DNA of 62,902 nucleotides from Oscillospiraceae bacterium (GTDB lineage Bacteria; Bacillota; Clostridia; Oscillospirales; Oscillospiraceae): NCBI GenBank assembly GCA_017632035.1, contig JAGBSG010000010.1, positions 1 to 62,902 of the forward strand, read 5' to 3'. Shown piece by piece: positions 53,096 to 62,519 of this stretch (position 1 is its first letter; each line of letters starts with the position of its first letter). The notes under the pieces were generated by a model. It saw only the letters and a program-made list of their open reading frames with translations, ran no database searches and was not told where the DNA came from. The position numbers and the translations under genes were made by a program.

Positions 53096-53614
53096 TTAGT
53101 AATTAAATAAAGAATCCAGAAGGGGCGAAATCAAACAATAGTCTGTCGCTACAACCGGTAACATCACAATGATATAAACCAATGCATCACGCATCAAAGA
53201 TCGGGAATGGTTGTAGTTGCGGCATAAGAACCAAAATAAAAGAGTATAGGAGAAGCAATCTGTAAACAGAAGCAATATCTGTGCAACCCAGCCAAACATA
53301 TTAAAAGCACTGTAAATGCTCAATGAGACGATGCTGTAAGAGAAGGATTTGCAGAAGACAAATAGAAAAAGGAAGGGCTGTGTGAATATAACAGAGAGAA
53401 TAGCAGCCGCTAATGGAAGATAGGCCACACTCACAAGGCCGATGATCGAAACGCGGCAGCAGGCAGCTGCACGAATCAAAGAAATGTATACATCGCCGAA
53501 AAGTATAACTGTAACTGTACCAAGGACTAAACCCAAAACTGAAATTAATGCAAGATTAAGCCTGTGCTGCTTGTGGGGTTCAATCGATAATATGCGTTTT
53601 AACACTGCGTGCAA
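53096..53614 (-). CDS. Uncharacterised membrane protein upstream of xerD
   Basis: A 172-residue protein with about five helices (LALISVLGLVLGTVTVILF, AYLPLAAAILSVIF, PFLFLFVFCKSFSYSIV and others). Its topology is broadly like SpoIIM-type proteins, but I see no diagnostic motif. It is 19 bp from xerD and probably co-transcribed. Confidence 0.65.
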   Translation of the reverse strand: MHAVLKRILSIEPHKQHRLNLALISVLGLVLGTVTVILFGDVYISLIRAAACCRVSIIGLVSVAYLPLAAAILSVIFTQPFLFLFVFCKSFSYSIVSLSIYSAFNMFGWVAQILLLFTDCFSYTLLFWFLCRNYNHSRSLMRDALVYIIVMLPVVATDYCLISPLLDSLFNY

Positions 53615-53792
53615 TGTTCCTCAGCTCCATTCAATTGTTCAAAATAATGACTGGAGTATATTCGAATAAAAGGAACAAAATAGACGCAAAAAATCCACGC
53701 AAAAAAGCGATGCACGAATACTATACTCCAAATTCAACAGAATTTCAAGCTATTTTGGGCAATTTTGCTTTTTTTGTAAATTATGCCGACTT

Positions 53793-53817
53793 TTATGTAA
53801 ACATCATTATGTAAACT
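53793..53817. repeat. Tandem TTATGTAAAC repeat (dif-like half sites)
   Basis: TTATGTAAACA (53793-53803) and TTATGTAAACT (53807-53817), period 14 bp, in a 364-bp AT-rich gap without genes. The second copy equals the XerD-binding half of the Firmicute dif consensus, but the XerC half is poor. It may instead be a regulator site. Confidence 0.4.
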
Positions 53818-53934
53818 GTTCTAACCATTACAAGAATTGCATTTATCATTTTTAACTATAATCCAACATGCGGTGGCCGATATTGGAACGACCTACTAAA
53901 TATTGAAATTGCAGGAAATCCTGCACTCTTTATC

Positions 53935-53961
53935 TTGTGGGTAAAGATAATTTACCCACAA
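53935..53961 (-). terminator. Hairpin after the TIGR04086-like gene
   Basis: TTGTGGGTAAA/TTTACCCACAA, 11 bp perfect with a 5-nt loop, 18 bp after the stop on the minus strand. The downstream T-run is weak. A second small dyad (TGCAGGA-AA-TCCTGCA) follows. Confidence 0.6.
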
Positions 53962-53978
53962 TTTAGCTTTTGTACAAC

Positions 53979-54407
53979 TTAACGGATTCTTGCCTTTCGC
54001 TTCATGCGAGCAGCCCCCTTGCCTCTCGTAAGACCCAACAGCCCACAGCCTAAAGCTGCCGCAAGGATCACAAGAGCGGTCACCCCTACCCCTTGGTACA
54101 TACCCCCAAAAAAGAGCGCTGTACACGACAGCAGCAGTGCATAGTATCCGCCCCCTACAAACAAGCAGACCAGCATACGCTGATGGGCGGTTATGATCAT
54201 ACCCACAAGTGCGCCAACAGCAGTTGAAATAAGCAGTATCAGCACAACCGCGTATCCCATCGCTGATTCCGGCAGTCGTTCTCCTGAAAATAGCACAGCG
54301 GCAACACATGCTGAAACGATCGTTGTCAGTGCTGCAATGAGTATACCGACGCAAACACCAATCGGCATTGTACTTTTTTGGTCCGGCTTTTTTAATTTAA
54401 CAGCCAT
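53979..54407 (-). CDS. TIGR04086-like small membrane protein
   Basis: A 142-residue protein with four helices (GVCVGILIAALTTIVSACV, MGYAVVLILLISTAVGALVG and two more), Gly/Ala-rich, with a very basic C-terminus (KGAARMKRKARIR). ATG 54407 follows GGGGAG. Matches the plan of the TIGR04086 (YrzE-like) family. Function unknown. Confidence 0.75.
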   Translation of the reverse strand: MAVKLKKPDQKSTMPIGVCVGILIAALTTIVSACVAAVLFSGERLPESAMGYAVVLILLISTAVGALVGMIITAHQRMLVCLFVGGGYYALLLSCTALFFGGMYQGVGVTALVILAAALGCGLLGLTRGKGAARMKRKARIR

Positions 54408-54446
54408 GTCCACACTCCCCTTTCTTTACAACCTATTCATAGCTGC

Positions 54447-54487
54447 TAAAAAAAGAACCGGGGCAAGCAAATGCCTGCTCCGGTTCT
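54447..54487 (-). terminator. Terminator after phosphoglucomutase
   Basis: AGAACCGG/CCGGTTCT with an inner GC stem, followed on the minus strand by TTTTTTT. Confidence 0.85.
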
Positions 54488-54496
54488 ATAGAATAT

Positions 54497-56191
54497 TTAC
54501 TTACTCATCTGCGCAACCATTGCATCCAGAAGTGCGCTTGCGGCCTTCCTTGTAGATGCAACCGCGGTGTAATAGAATTTCACCTTCGGTTCTGTGCCGG
54601 AAGGACGGGCGATCACACTACCATTTGCACCCAGCAGAAATTCCAGCACATTAGATTTTGGCAGATCAATTACACTCTCCTGACCTGTCAGCAGATCCTT
54701 GGCTACGCCTGAGCGGTAATCACGGACACCCGTTACTTTTACTCCACCTATCATCTCAGGTACTGCTTGGCGCAGATTAGCCATCATATTAGCTGCTTTT
54801 TCCATTGCATCGGCGCCGGTGAGTTCAATACTTTGCACATGAGCCAGGTAATGGCCATACGCATCATAGAGCGCATCCATGGCGTCGAGAATATTCTTGC
54901 CTTCCTTCTTTAAGGAGGCCGCTAACTCACACACCAGCATGGACGCAACAACAGCATCCTTGTCTCTGGCGTATGTTCCTTTTAGGTAGCCACAACTTTC
55001 CTCGAAGCCAAATACAAATTTGTGCTCCTGACCATATTGCTCCAACTCCAGGATCTCACCGCCGATATACTTAAATCCTGTAAGAACGCTCTTCATCGTT
55101 ACGCCATAATGCTCCGCAATGCGATCAGCCAAAGGAGAGGAGACAATGCTACGCACAGCTATAGCGCCTTCAGGAATATCTCCCCGTGCCGAGCGTGCCT
55201 TCAGGATATAATCCAACAGCAAGCAGCCAAGTTCATTGCCGGAGAGCTTCCGATATCCGGCACCGTCAGGAACAGCGATAGCAACACGATCGCAATCCGG
55301 ATCTGTACCCAGTATCACATCACAGGGCGCCTCCTTTGCTACGCGGTAGCTCTCATTCAGCGCTGCGTCTGTTTCGGGATTGGGGTATTCACAGGTCTTA
55401 AAGTCACCGTCGGGCTTTTCCTGACACGCAACCACTGCAATATTCACGCCAAGTCTCCCCAGAACCTCGCGAACAGGCTCATTTCCGGTACCGCACAGAG
55501 GAGTATATACGATATTCAGCCCGGCGCTTCGCAGCATTTCAGGATCTACAGCTTCTGCCAGAACAGTCTGATAATACTTCTCCCACAAATCCTGACCAAT
55601 GTAGGAGATCAGTCCTTCTTCCATAAAGGTCTTAAAATCCTTTACCTCCGGAACGAAGTATGGAATCGTGCTGATTTTTTCAGTAACAATGGCGGCAGGT
55701 TCATCGGTCATCTGGCAGCCGTCAGGCCCATAACACTTCACACCGTTATACGCACCGGCATTATGGCTTGCGGAGATTACAATACCGCAGCCACAGCCAA
55801 GCTCGCGAACAGCAAAAGACAGCATGGGCGTAGGGGCAAGGCGGTCATAAAGCCAGGTGTGGATACCTGCCTCGGCAAATGCTACCGCGCAGACCTCGGC
55901 AAAAAGCTGAGAATTATGCCGGGAATCATAACCGATGGCCGCGATTTGGGGAAGATCTGTAGAGCTGAGCCAAGCAGCCATACCCTGCGCCGCCCTGCGT
56001 ACCGTATAGCGGTTCAAGCGATTGCTGCCGGCACCCATTATGCCTCGCATACCGGCGGTACCAAATTGAAGATCAACGCCAAAACGTCCTTTCAATTCTT
56101 CTTCATTATTCTTTATAGCACCAAGCTCCAACTGTACATCCTCCGGAAGCCCCGCACCACACCAATAATCATAACATTCCCTATAATTCAT
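54497..56191 (-). CDS. pgcA: Phosphoglucomutase / phosphomannomutase
   Basis: A 564-residue alpha-D-phosphohexomutase that interconverts glucose-1- and glucose-6-phosphate (and perhaps mannose phosphates). The sugar-loop entry FGTAGMRGIMG, the phosphoserine loop SASHNAGAYNG, the metal loop GTDPDCDRVA and the C-terminal RPSGTEPKVK are complete. The usual Pro after SHN is Ala here. ATG 56191 has AGGAGG. Confidence 0.94.
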   Translation of the reverse strand: MNYRECYDYWCGAGLPEDVQLELGAIKNNEEELKGRFGVDLQFGTAGMRGIMGAGSNRLNRYTVRRAAQGMAAWLSSTDLPQIAAIGYDSRHNSQLFAEVCAVAFAEAGIHTWLYDRLAPTPMLSFAVRELGCGCGIVISASHNAGAYNGVKCYGPDGCQMTDEPAAIVTEKISTIPYFVPEVKDFKTFMEEGLISYIGQDLWEKYYQTVLAEAVDPEMLRSAGLNIVYTPLCGTGNEPVREVLGRLGVNIAVVACQEKPDGDFKTCEYPNPETDAALNESYRVAKEAPCDVILGTDPDCDRVAIAVPDGAGYRKLSGNELGCLLLDYILKARSARGDIPEGAIAVRSIVSSPLADRIAEHYGVTMKSVLTGFKYIGGEILELEQYGQEHKFVFGFEESCGYLKGTYARDKDAVVASMLVCELAASLKKEGKNILDAMDALYDAYGHYLAHVQSIELTGADAMEKAANMMANLRQAVPEMIGGVKVTGVRDYRSGVAKDLLTGQESVIDLPKSNVLEFLLGANGSVIARPSGTEPKVKFYYTAVASTRKAASALLDAMVAQMSK

Positions 56192-56219
56192 AAACAACCT
56201 CCTGCGTTAATATTTTAAA

Positions 56220-56250
56220 GGAACAGCTCAATAATATTTCGAGCTGTTCC
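56220..56250 (-). terminator. Terminator after the coiled-coil gene
   Basis: GGAACAGCTC/GAGCTGTTCC (10 bp perfect) followed on the minus strand by TTTAAAAT. Confidence 0.75.
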
Positions 56251-56263
56251 TCATAACTACACA

Positions 56264-56770
56264 TTATATTTCTGTATCGATATTGGAAAGACCGGATTTC
56301 TTTTCCTGTGCTTCCGACAGAGCCTTAAACTTTACGCGAGTATCGCGCACTTCACCCAGGGATTGGGCAATTGCTTCTTCCGTGCGGCGCAATGCGTCAT
56401 CCATATACTCATTGCTGACCTTGCGAAGCTCAGCAATACGCAGCTGCGTTTGCAGGACCATTTCCTGACACTGACGCTTTGCTTCCTGATATACGGCCTC
56501 CTGAGAAACCAACTGATTAGCCTTGTCCTGTGCCTGCCGGATAATCGACTCAGCCTCACGGCGGGCCTGACCGATCAGTTCATTCCGGGATTCAACGATT
56601 GTACGGGACTGTTTCAGTTCCGCAGGCAATTGCGCAATGATCTCATCAAGCATATCCAGAACCTTGTCACGCTCAAGAATACACTTGTCTGCGCCCAAAG
56701 GTAAGGATTTTGCGTCCTGAATCGTATCGTATAAAACGGTGATGATATCTTCGATATGTTGTTCGCTCAT
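56264..56770 (-). CDS. Coiled-coil protein downstream of coaD
   Basis: A 168-residue, highly charged helical protein. Residues ~55-150 form a long coiled coil (ELIGQARREAESIIRQAQDK, MVLQTQLRIAELRKVSNEY), similar in style to ATP synthase b or DivIVA-tail proteins. No catalytic motif. Its start overlaps the coaD stop by 4 bp, so the two are co-translated; a cell-envelope or division role is possible but unproven. Confidence 0.75.
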   Translation of the reverse strand: MSEQHIEDIITVLYDTIQDAKSLPLGADKCILERDKVLDMLDEIIAQLPAELKQSRTIVESRNELIGQARREAESIIRQAQDKANQLVSQEAVYQEAKRQCQEMVLQTQLRIAELRKVSNEYMDDALRRTEEAIAQSLGEVRDTRVKFKALSEAQEKKSGLSNIDTEI

Positions 56771-57270
56771 GTTCTGTTTCCTCCTTGGCGAATAGTTGAT
56801 ATACGTTTTTTAAAGTCCGGAATGATCTGCTCAGGCAAGAAATCGGACAAATCCACATCGTAGCAGCCAAGCTCCTTGACCGTACTGGAGCTAAGGTACA
56901 TATATTGATGCTCGGCGGTAAGAAACATGGTGTCAAGCGCTGGGTTTATCTTATGGTTGATCAAAGCCATCTGAAACTCGTTTTCAAAATCCGAGCCCGC
57001 TCGTAATCCTTTTATGATTACACAGCTGCCATTCCTCTTCGCGTACTCGGCAAGCAGTTCTGTAGAAGCGTCAACCTCCACATTGGGTATATCCTGCGTG
57101 ACACGGCGAATCATTTCCACGCGCTCGTCCTGATCGAACATGGGCTGCTTTCCCGAATTGACCATAACGCATACAATCAAACGGTCAAAAATCGTAGCGG
57201 CACGTTGGATAATATTGAGGTGACCACTGGTGATCGGATCAAAGCTGCCGGGATAAATGGCAATTTTCAT
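56767..57270 (-). CDS. coaD: Phosphopantetheine adenylyltransferase
   Basis: A 167-residue nucleotidyltransferase that makes dephospho-CoA. The start YPGSFDPITSGHLNII carries the HxGH-type motif (SGHL), and KGLRAGSDFENEFQMA and YLSSSTVKE are intact. ATG 57270 (MKIAIYPGSF) is preferred to the in-frame start four codons upstream. rsmD-coaD order is common in Firmicutes. Confidence 0.96.
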   Translation of the reverse strand: MKIAIYPGSFDPITSGHLNIIQRAATIFDRLIVCVMVNSGKQPMFDQDERVEMIRRVTQDIPNVEVDASTELLAEYAKRNGSCVIIKGLRAGSDFENEFQMALINHKINPALDTMFLTAEHQYMYLSSSTVKELGCYDVDLSDFLPEQIIPDFKKRISTIRQGGNRT

Positions 57271-57288
57271 AGGGTGCCTCATTTCTGG

Positions 57289-57831
57289 TTAATCTTTGCG
57301 GTAGATCGCCAGCAGCGTCTTGCCATACTTGTAATCCCGAGAGCGTGTATAGCCTGGGATGTCCAATGCCAGTTCTTTGCCAAATGGGCGTTCTGCAACT
57401 ATTATACCACCAGATTGCAAAATGTCAATTTCCGTTATCATTTTTATGCTGTTTTCCAGAAAAACTTCTGCATAAGGAGGGTCAATCAAGATAATTTCAA
57501 AGGTTTCCGTGCAGCGTTGGAGGAACTCCAAATAATCAGAGCGCACTACCCTGCCCTCTTTATCGAATCCGGTTTTGCGCAGATTCTCACGAATCAGTCT
57601 GCAGGCATCCTCTCTGGAATCCACAAACACCGCCTGTTTTGCACCACGGCTCAGGGCTTCAATACCTAACTGCCCAGTACCGCCAAACAAATCCAGCACC
57701 TTCGCACCGGGAATATCAAACTGAATGATGCTGAACATTGCCTCTTTCACACGGTCAGCCGTTGGGCGTGTCAGCATGCCCTCAGGCGCCTTTAATACAA
57801 CACCACGGGCTTTCCCTGTTATTACTCTCAT
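57289..57831 (-). CDS. rsmD: 16S rRNA (guanine966-N2)-methyltransferase
   Basis: A 180-residue SAM-dependent methyltransferase. RVITGKARG, the SAM loop VLDLFGGTGQLGIEALSRG and the catalytic ILIDPPY identify it. Lies 6 bp after uvrC and 18 bp before coaD. Confidence 0.96.
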   Translation of the reverse strand: MRVITGKARGVVLKAPEGMLTRPTADRVKEAMFSIIQFDIPGAKVLDLFGGTGQLGIEALSRGAKQAVFVDSREDACRLIRENLRKTGFDKEGRVVRSDYLEFLQRCTETFEIILIDPPYAEVFLENSIKMITEIDILQSGGIIVAERPFGKELALDIPGYTRSRDYKYGKTLLAIYRKD

Positions 57832-57837
57832 TGTATA

Positions 57838-59661
57838 TCACCTGTTCGTATTTTCAGCGTGGAAATGCCGATAAACAGCCTGTGCGGCATCCGCAGGGAG
57901 CAGTCGCTCCAGCTCATTCAGTGTGGCATTTGCAATGGCGGACAAAGACTTAAACTTCTTTAGAAGCAGCTCCTTGCGCTTTGTTCCAATACCGGGAATT
58001 TGATCCAGCTGGGAATAGCTAAGTCGCTTGCTGCGCAGCTGCCTATGGTAGGTAACGGCAAAGCGGTGTGTCTCCTCCTGAATGGTTCCAATCAAAGCAA
58101 ACACAGCCTGTTGACTGTCGATCCCGATCTCCCTGCCATCAGAAGTCACCAGAGCCCTTGTGCGGTGACGATTATCCTTTACCATACCGAACACCGGAAC
58201 TGTAATATCAAAGGTGTTCAGCGCCTTCACAGCCGCCTGAGTATGGGCAATACCACCGTCTATCAAAAGCAGATCAGGCAGTTCGTCAAAGCCCTTATCT
58301 CCTTTTTGATAATGGGCAAATCTGCGCATAACAGCCTGCTCCATGGATGCGTAATCATCCTGGTCAGACAGGCCTTCGATTCGAAATTGCTTATACTCAC
58401 TCTTTTTGGGTTTTCCCGACGCAAAAACAACCATGCTCGCAACGATATCCGTTCCGGCAATATTGGAAACATCGAAGGCTTCTATACGACGCGGCGGCTC
58501 CAGATCCAACATCTTTCCCAAAAGCGTCAGCGTACCGGCTGCTTTTTCCTCTTTTGTAGTAATGCGCTCTGCTTCTTCATAGGCATTCTTTACCGCAAGC
58601 TCCACAAGGCGTACATTATCGCCTCTTTGTGGCACACGAAGACTCGGCTTCCGGCCATATCGCTGTTCCAAAAGGTGTGCAAATAACTCGCTGTCCTCAA
58701 CCGCAAAGGGCAGCAGAATGATCTTCGGCGCAATGCCGCGTGTTAAATAATACTGCTTCATAAGGCTGGATACCGCAGTTTCCGGGTCATCAGGCAAAGG
58801 AAATACCTCGTAATCCTTATCCAGCAGATTACCACCGCTAAAATGGAGAACCGAGAAACAAGCCTTTGCCTCTGTTTGTGCATAACCGATTACATCAGTG
58901 TCTGCCAGAGCACCGGCTGTAACCAACTGCTTCTGACCGAGCGCTTCGACTGCTGACAGGCGGTCTCGAAGACTGGCTGCAAGTTCAAATTCCATACCAT
59001 CGGCCGCGGCAAGCATCTGCTGTTTGATCTGCTCCGCTACCTGCTTGTAGTTTCCGCTTAAGAGCTGACGCGCTTGTTCTATACGCTCCCTGTACCCGTC
59101 TTTACTCGAACCGGACTGACACCATCCGGAACATTGGTTCATGTGATAATTCAGACACGGCCTACCCTTACCCACATCCCGCGGAAAGTGTTTTTTACAC
59201 CGCGGCAGCTTGAGAGTAAGAAATATAGCCTCTAAAATGCTCTGTGTTATGCCACGGCTGCCATAAGGTCCATAGTAGCAGGCGCCATCATCGCTGGGCT
59301 TACTGACCATTGTAAGCACCGGATAGTCTTCCTTCATGTTCAGACGCAGGTACGGATAACCCTTATCATCCTTCAGCAGGATATTATACTTAGGAAGATA
59401 CCGCTTGATCAGGGAACACTCCAGAACAAGCGCCTCAAATTCCGATGCGGCAACAATCACATCAAAGTGATGGATCCTGGAGACCATCAGGCGAGTCTTG
59501 GGGGAATGAGATGCTGTATCCTGAAAATACTGGCTGACACGGTTCTTTAGTTTCTTTGCTTTGCCTACATAGATTACCCGATCGGCCTGATCGCGCATGA
59601 TATACACGCCGGGGGCATACGGTAGGCTCAGTGCTTTTTCCTTTAATTCAGCAAAGGTCAT
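57838..59661 (-). CDS. uvrC: Excinuclease ABC subunit C
   Basis: A 607-residue UvrC. The GIY-YIG nuclease domain (LPYAPGVYIMRD, VIYVGKAKKLKNRV) is at the N-terminus, the UVR motif at about residues 200-235, the RNase H-like domain contains DVSNIAGTD and LLIDGGIAH, and the C-terminal helix-hairpin-helix ends it. It makes the two incisions in nucleotide excision repair. Confidence 0.97.
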   Translation of the reverse strand: MTFAELKEKALSLPYAPGVYIMRDQADRVIYVGKAKKLKNRVSQYFQDTASHSPKTRLMVSRIHHFDVIVAASEFEALVLECSLIKRYLPKYNILLKDDKGYPYLRLNMKEDYPVLTMVSKPSDDGACYYGPYGSRGITQSILEAIFLTLKLPRCKKHFPRDVGKGRPCLNYHMNQCSGWCQSGSSKDGYRERIEQARQLLSGNYKQVAEQIKQQMLAAADGMEFELAASLRDRLSAVEALGQKQLVTAGALADTDVIGYAQTEAKACFSVLHFSGGNLLDKDYEVFPLPDDPETAVSSLMKQYYLTRGIAPKIILLPFAVEDSELFAHLLEQRYGRKPSLRVPQRGDNVRLVELAVKNAYEEAERITTKEEKAAGTLTLLGKMLDLEPPRRIEAFDVSNIAGTDIVASMVVFASGKPKKSEYKQFRIEGLSDQDDYASMEQAVMRRFAHYQKGDKGFDELPDLLLIDGGIAHTQAAVKALNTFDITVPVFGMVKDNRHRTRALVTSDGREIGIDSQQAVFALIGTIQEETHRFAVTYHRQLRSKRLSYSQLDQIPGIGTKRKELLLKKFKSLSAIANATLNELERLLPADAAQAVYRHFHAENTNR

Positions 59662-59679
59662 AGTTTACTCCAAAAGGAA

Positions 59680-59709
59680 CCGCCTCAGTGCAGGTACAGA
59701 CTGAGGCGG
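59680..59709 (-). terminator. Terminator after the HPr gene
   Basis: CCGCCTCAGT/ACTGAGGCGG (10 bp perfect), followed on the minus strand by TTCCTTTT. Confidence 0.8.
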
Positions 59710-59723
59710 CAGGGTATTACTTA

Positions 59724-59984
59724 TCAAAAAATATCTCTCTGCAGAAGCGCTTCCAAAGCAGCAACTGCTTCCTCAGCGTCTGTACCGGAGGCGATCAGAT
59801 TGACGGTGGTTCCGGTGACGATCCCCAGCGACATAATGCCCAGCAGGCTCTTTGCGTTCATCTTACGGTTACCGGACTCAAGCCAGACACTGCAATCAAA
59901 CTCATTGGCCCTCTGTACAAAGTATGTAGCCTGCTTGTTATGCAGTCCGGATTCACAGCGAACCGTAACTTCCTTGTTGAACAT
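59724..59984 (-). CDS. HPr-family phosphocarrier protein (variant active site)
   Basis: An 86-residue HPr-fold protein; ATG 59984 has AAGGAGTG 9 nt upstream and gives the standard HPr length. His15 and Ser46 (NAKSLLGIMSLG) are kept, so both phosphorylation sites exist. The usual HARPA around His15 reads HNKQA, so Arg17 and Pro18 are replaced. This suggests a regulatory HPr/Crh-like role rather than bulk sugar transport. Monocistronic, with its own promoter. Confidence 0.88.
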   Translation of the reverse strand: MFNKEVTVRCESGLHNKQATYFVQRANEFDCSVWLESGNRKMNAKSLLGIMSLGIVTGTTVNLIASGTDAEEAVAALEALLQRDIF

Positions 59985-60044
59985 ATCAATTAACACTCCT
60001 TAATGGTTGAACGAAAGAAACCTGAAATCAGCGTACCTCTGTAT

Positions 60045-60072
60045 ATGATAACAAATTTATTGAAAATGTCAA
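60045..60072 (-). promoter_or_regulatory. Promoter of the HPr gene
   Basis: On the minus strand: TTGACA (60067-60072), 16-bp spacer, TATCAT (60045-60050). Confidence 0.65.
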
Positions 60073-60116
60073 CTGATTTTAAGCACTTTCCACAAAAAAC
60101 CATACACAGCAGAGCT

Positions 60117-62495
60117 TTATGAAAATTCTGCGATCGTCACGCCGTCCTCGCCTTCTCCGTAAACGCCGAGACGGAAGCTTTTAATGAATTTGTTTTTACG
60201 CAGAGACTGCTGTACTGCTGCACGAAGGGTTCCTGTTCCCTTTCCATGTATGATTCGAACTGATTTCAAATTAGAGCGCATCGCCTCATCCAGATATCGC
60301 TCCAGCACACAAACAGCCTCCACACTATCCATTCCTCGCAGATCTATCTCCGAAGCCATGGGAGAAAGCTTCATTTCTCTGCCCGAGTGAGCCGGGCGCC
60401 CACCCTTGCCGCTATACGGATTCTCATTTTCAAGTAAATAAATCTCGTCCGGTTTTGCGGTAAGCTTCAGAATGCCCGCCTGCAACTGGTAGGTGCCATC
60501 CTTGTTGATTGCGATCACACTGGCCTTCGTTCCAAGCTTCAAAAGCTCCACAGTATCACCAACCAAAACATCTCTTGCAGGCGCAGGGCGAATCTTTGTC
60601 GGTTGCTCAGCACGCAGTTTGTTTTGCGCCTCATTCAAGGTTTTTCGCAATTCGGCCTGACATTGATTGATCCCTTGGATATCAGCAGCTTCAGTCAGTT
60701 GCTTGCGAAGCGCTTTCAGTTCATCGGCCGCGGCATTTGCGGTCATTCGGGCGTCCTCAATGATCCTCTGCGCTTCCTGTCTGGCCTGCTCCATAGCCTT
60801 ATCCCGCTCTTTTTGAAGCTGGATACTGTAAGCCTCACTCTGATTCTTGATCTTTTCTGTCTCCCTGCGAAGCCGTTCAGCCTCAGCCCTCGCAGATTCC
60901 ATTTGCTGGCGCTGCTGCTCGAGCTGGGCCAAAACATCCTCAAAGTCTCTGTCATTCTTACCGACCAGATCGGATGCTTCCTTCAGGATCACTTCCGAAA
61001 GACCCAACCGACGGGAGATCGCAAAAGCATTGGATTTTCCCGGAATACCGATCAGCAAGCGGTATGTGGGCTGTAAGGTCTCTACATCAAATTCGCAGGA
61101 CGCATTGATGACCTTCTCGGAACGCATGGCGTAGAGCTTAAGCTCCGCATAATGTGTAGTTGCAACTACCCTACTGCCCATTTTACGGCAAAATTCAATC
61201 AAGGCAATTGCCAATGCCGCACCTTCGGCCGGATCTGTACCGGCACCGAGCTCGTCAAAGAGAACCAGTGTGCGGTCATCACATTCCGCTACCACATCCA
61301 CTATGGTACGCATATGACTGGAGAAGGTAGACAAGCTTTGAGCGATAGACTGCTCATCACCAATATCCGCCAGAATTGCCTGAAAGGTAGACAGACAACT
61401 GCCATCACCGGCAGGGATATGCAGACCGCATTCCGCCATCAATGTCAAAAGACCAATCGTCTTCAATGTGACCGTTTTGCCGCCGGTATTAGGACCGGTT
61501 ATGATCATTGTATCAAAATCAGTACCCAAACGCAGCGAGATCGGAACAACCTTACCGGGATCGATCAAGGGGTGTCTGGCATTGCGAAGCTCCACTCTTC
61601 CCTGCTCGTTCATAATCGGCGGCCATGCACGCATACGGTAGGCCAGCCGTGCCTTTGCGAAAATCACATCCAGGCGTACGAGCATACGGTAACTTTGCTC
61701 AATATCATCCCTGTGCGCAGCGGTCGCAGCGGACAGCTCCGCCAAAATCCGCTCGATCTCCTTTTTCTCATTGAGTTCCAGCTCACGCAGAGCGTTGTTG
61801 GCGTTAACGGCAGACATAGGTTCAATAAAATATGTGGAGCCGGTAGCCGATACATCGTGCACCAATCCCGGAACATCGTTTTTGTACTCACTTTTTACCG
61901 GCACTACATAGCGTCCCTGACGGATCGTTATGATGGGATCCCGTAGGTACTTGGAATAAGCAGGAGACGAGATGACCTTTTGCAGGCTGTCCCGAATTTT
62001 TGCGCTTTGTACACGCATATGGCGGCGGATATCTGCCAATTCAGGGCTTGCGGTATCCGCAATTTCCTCCTCCGAAAGGATTGCTCCAGTAATACGATCC
62101 TCCAAATACTTATTCGGTGTCAGTGCGTGGAACAACGGGTCAAGGACTGTTTTGGCATCATCCTCGGACAGGTAGCTTCTGACTGTTCTTGCACAGCGCA
62201 GAACGCCGGCAACTGCCAGCAGCTCTCTGGGCTGCAAACTGCCACCACGGTCCGCGCGTTCCAGTGACGCGGTAACATCCTGCACACCCGCAAAGCTTGG
62301 ATTACCCTTTTGGGTACACAATTGGGAAGCCGCAGTGGTTTCGTCGAGCAATTCTTTGACAGTTTCCAGGTCACTGACCGGGCGCAGCGCCCTGCAGGCC
62401 GCTTTGCCATCTGAGCTTCCGGCACATTCTGTCAGCAGTGACAGAACCTGGTCCAGCTCCAGTTTCTGTAATGATTTTTCGTATAATTCAGACAT
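60117..62495 (-). CDS. mutS2: Endonuclease MutS2
   Basis: A 792-residue MutS2. The ABC-type ATPase has Walker A GPNTGGKTVTLK and LVLFDELGAGTDP. A long coiled coil follows (residues ~510-625). The C-terminal Smr nuclease domain has EIDLRGMDSVEA and RIIHGKGTGTLR. MutS2 limits recombination and in B. subtilis acts in ribosome rescue. It lies 24 bp after recO. Confidence 0.96.
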   Translation of the reverse strand: MSELYEKSLQKLELDQVLSLLTECAGSSDGKAACRALRPVSDLETVKELLDETTAASQLCTQKGNPSFAGVQDVTASLERADRGGSLQPRELLAVAGVLRCARTVRSYLSEDDAKTVLDPLFHALTPNKYLEDRITGAILSEEEIADTASPELADIRRHMRVQSAKIRDSLQKVISSPAYSKYLRDPIITIRQGRYVVPVKSEYKNDVPGLVHDVSATGSTYFIEPMSAVNANNALRELELNEKKEIERILAELSAATAAHRDDIEQSYRMLVRLDVIFAKARLAYRMRAWPPIMNEQGRVELRNARHPLIDPGKVVPISLRLGTDFDTMIITGPNTGGKTVTLKTIGLLTLMAECGLHIPAGDGSCLSTFQAILADIGDEQSIAQSLSTFSSHMRTIVDVVAECDDRTLVLFDELGAGTDPAEGAALAIALIEFCRKMGSRVVATTHYAELKLYAMRSEKVINASCEFDVETLQPTYRLLIGIPGKSNAFAISRRLGLSEVILKEASDLVGKNDRDFEDVLAQLEQQRQQMESARAEAERLRRETEKIKNQSEAYSIQLQKERDKAMEQARQEAQRIIEDARMTANAAADELKALRKQLTEAADIQGINQCQAELRKTLNEAQNKLRAEQPTKIRPAPARDVLVGDTVELLKLGTKASVIAINKDGTYQLQAGILKLTAKPDEIYLLENENPYSGKGGRPAHSGREMKLSPMASEIDLRGMDSVEAVCVLERYLDEAMRSNLKSVRIIHGKGTGTLRAAVQQSLRKNKFIKSFRLGVYGEGEDGVTIAEFS

Positions 62496-62519
62496 GGGTG
62501 CACTCCTAAATGTACAATC

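Noticed and set aside
53896-54354. 152-aa minus-strand frame overlapping the TIGR04086-like gene
   Set aside because: It is a shifted shadow of the membrane protein at 53979-54407, Arg/Cys-rich, without an RBS.
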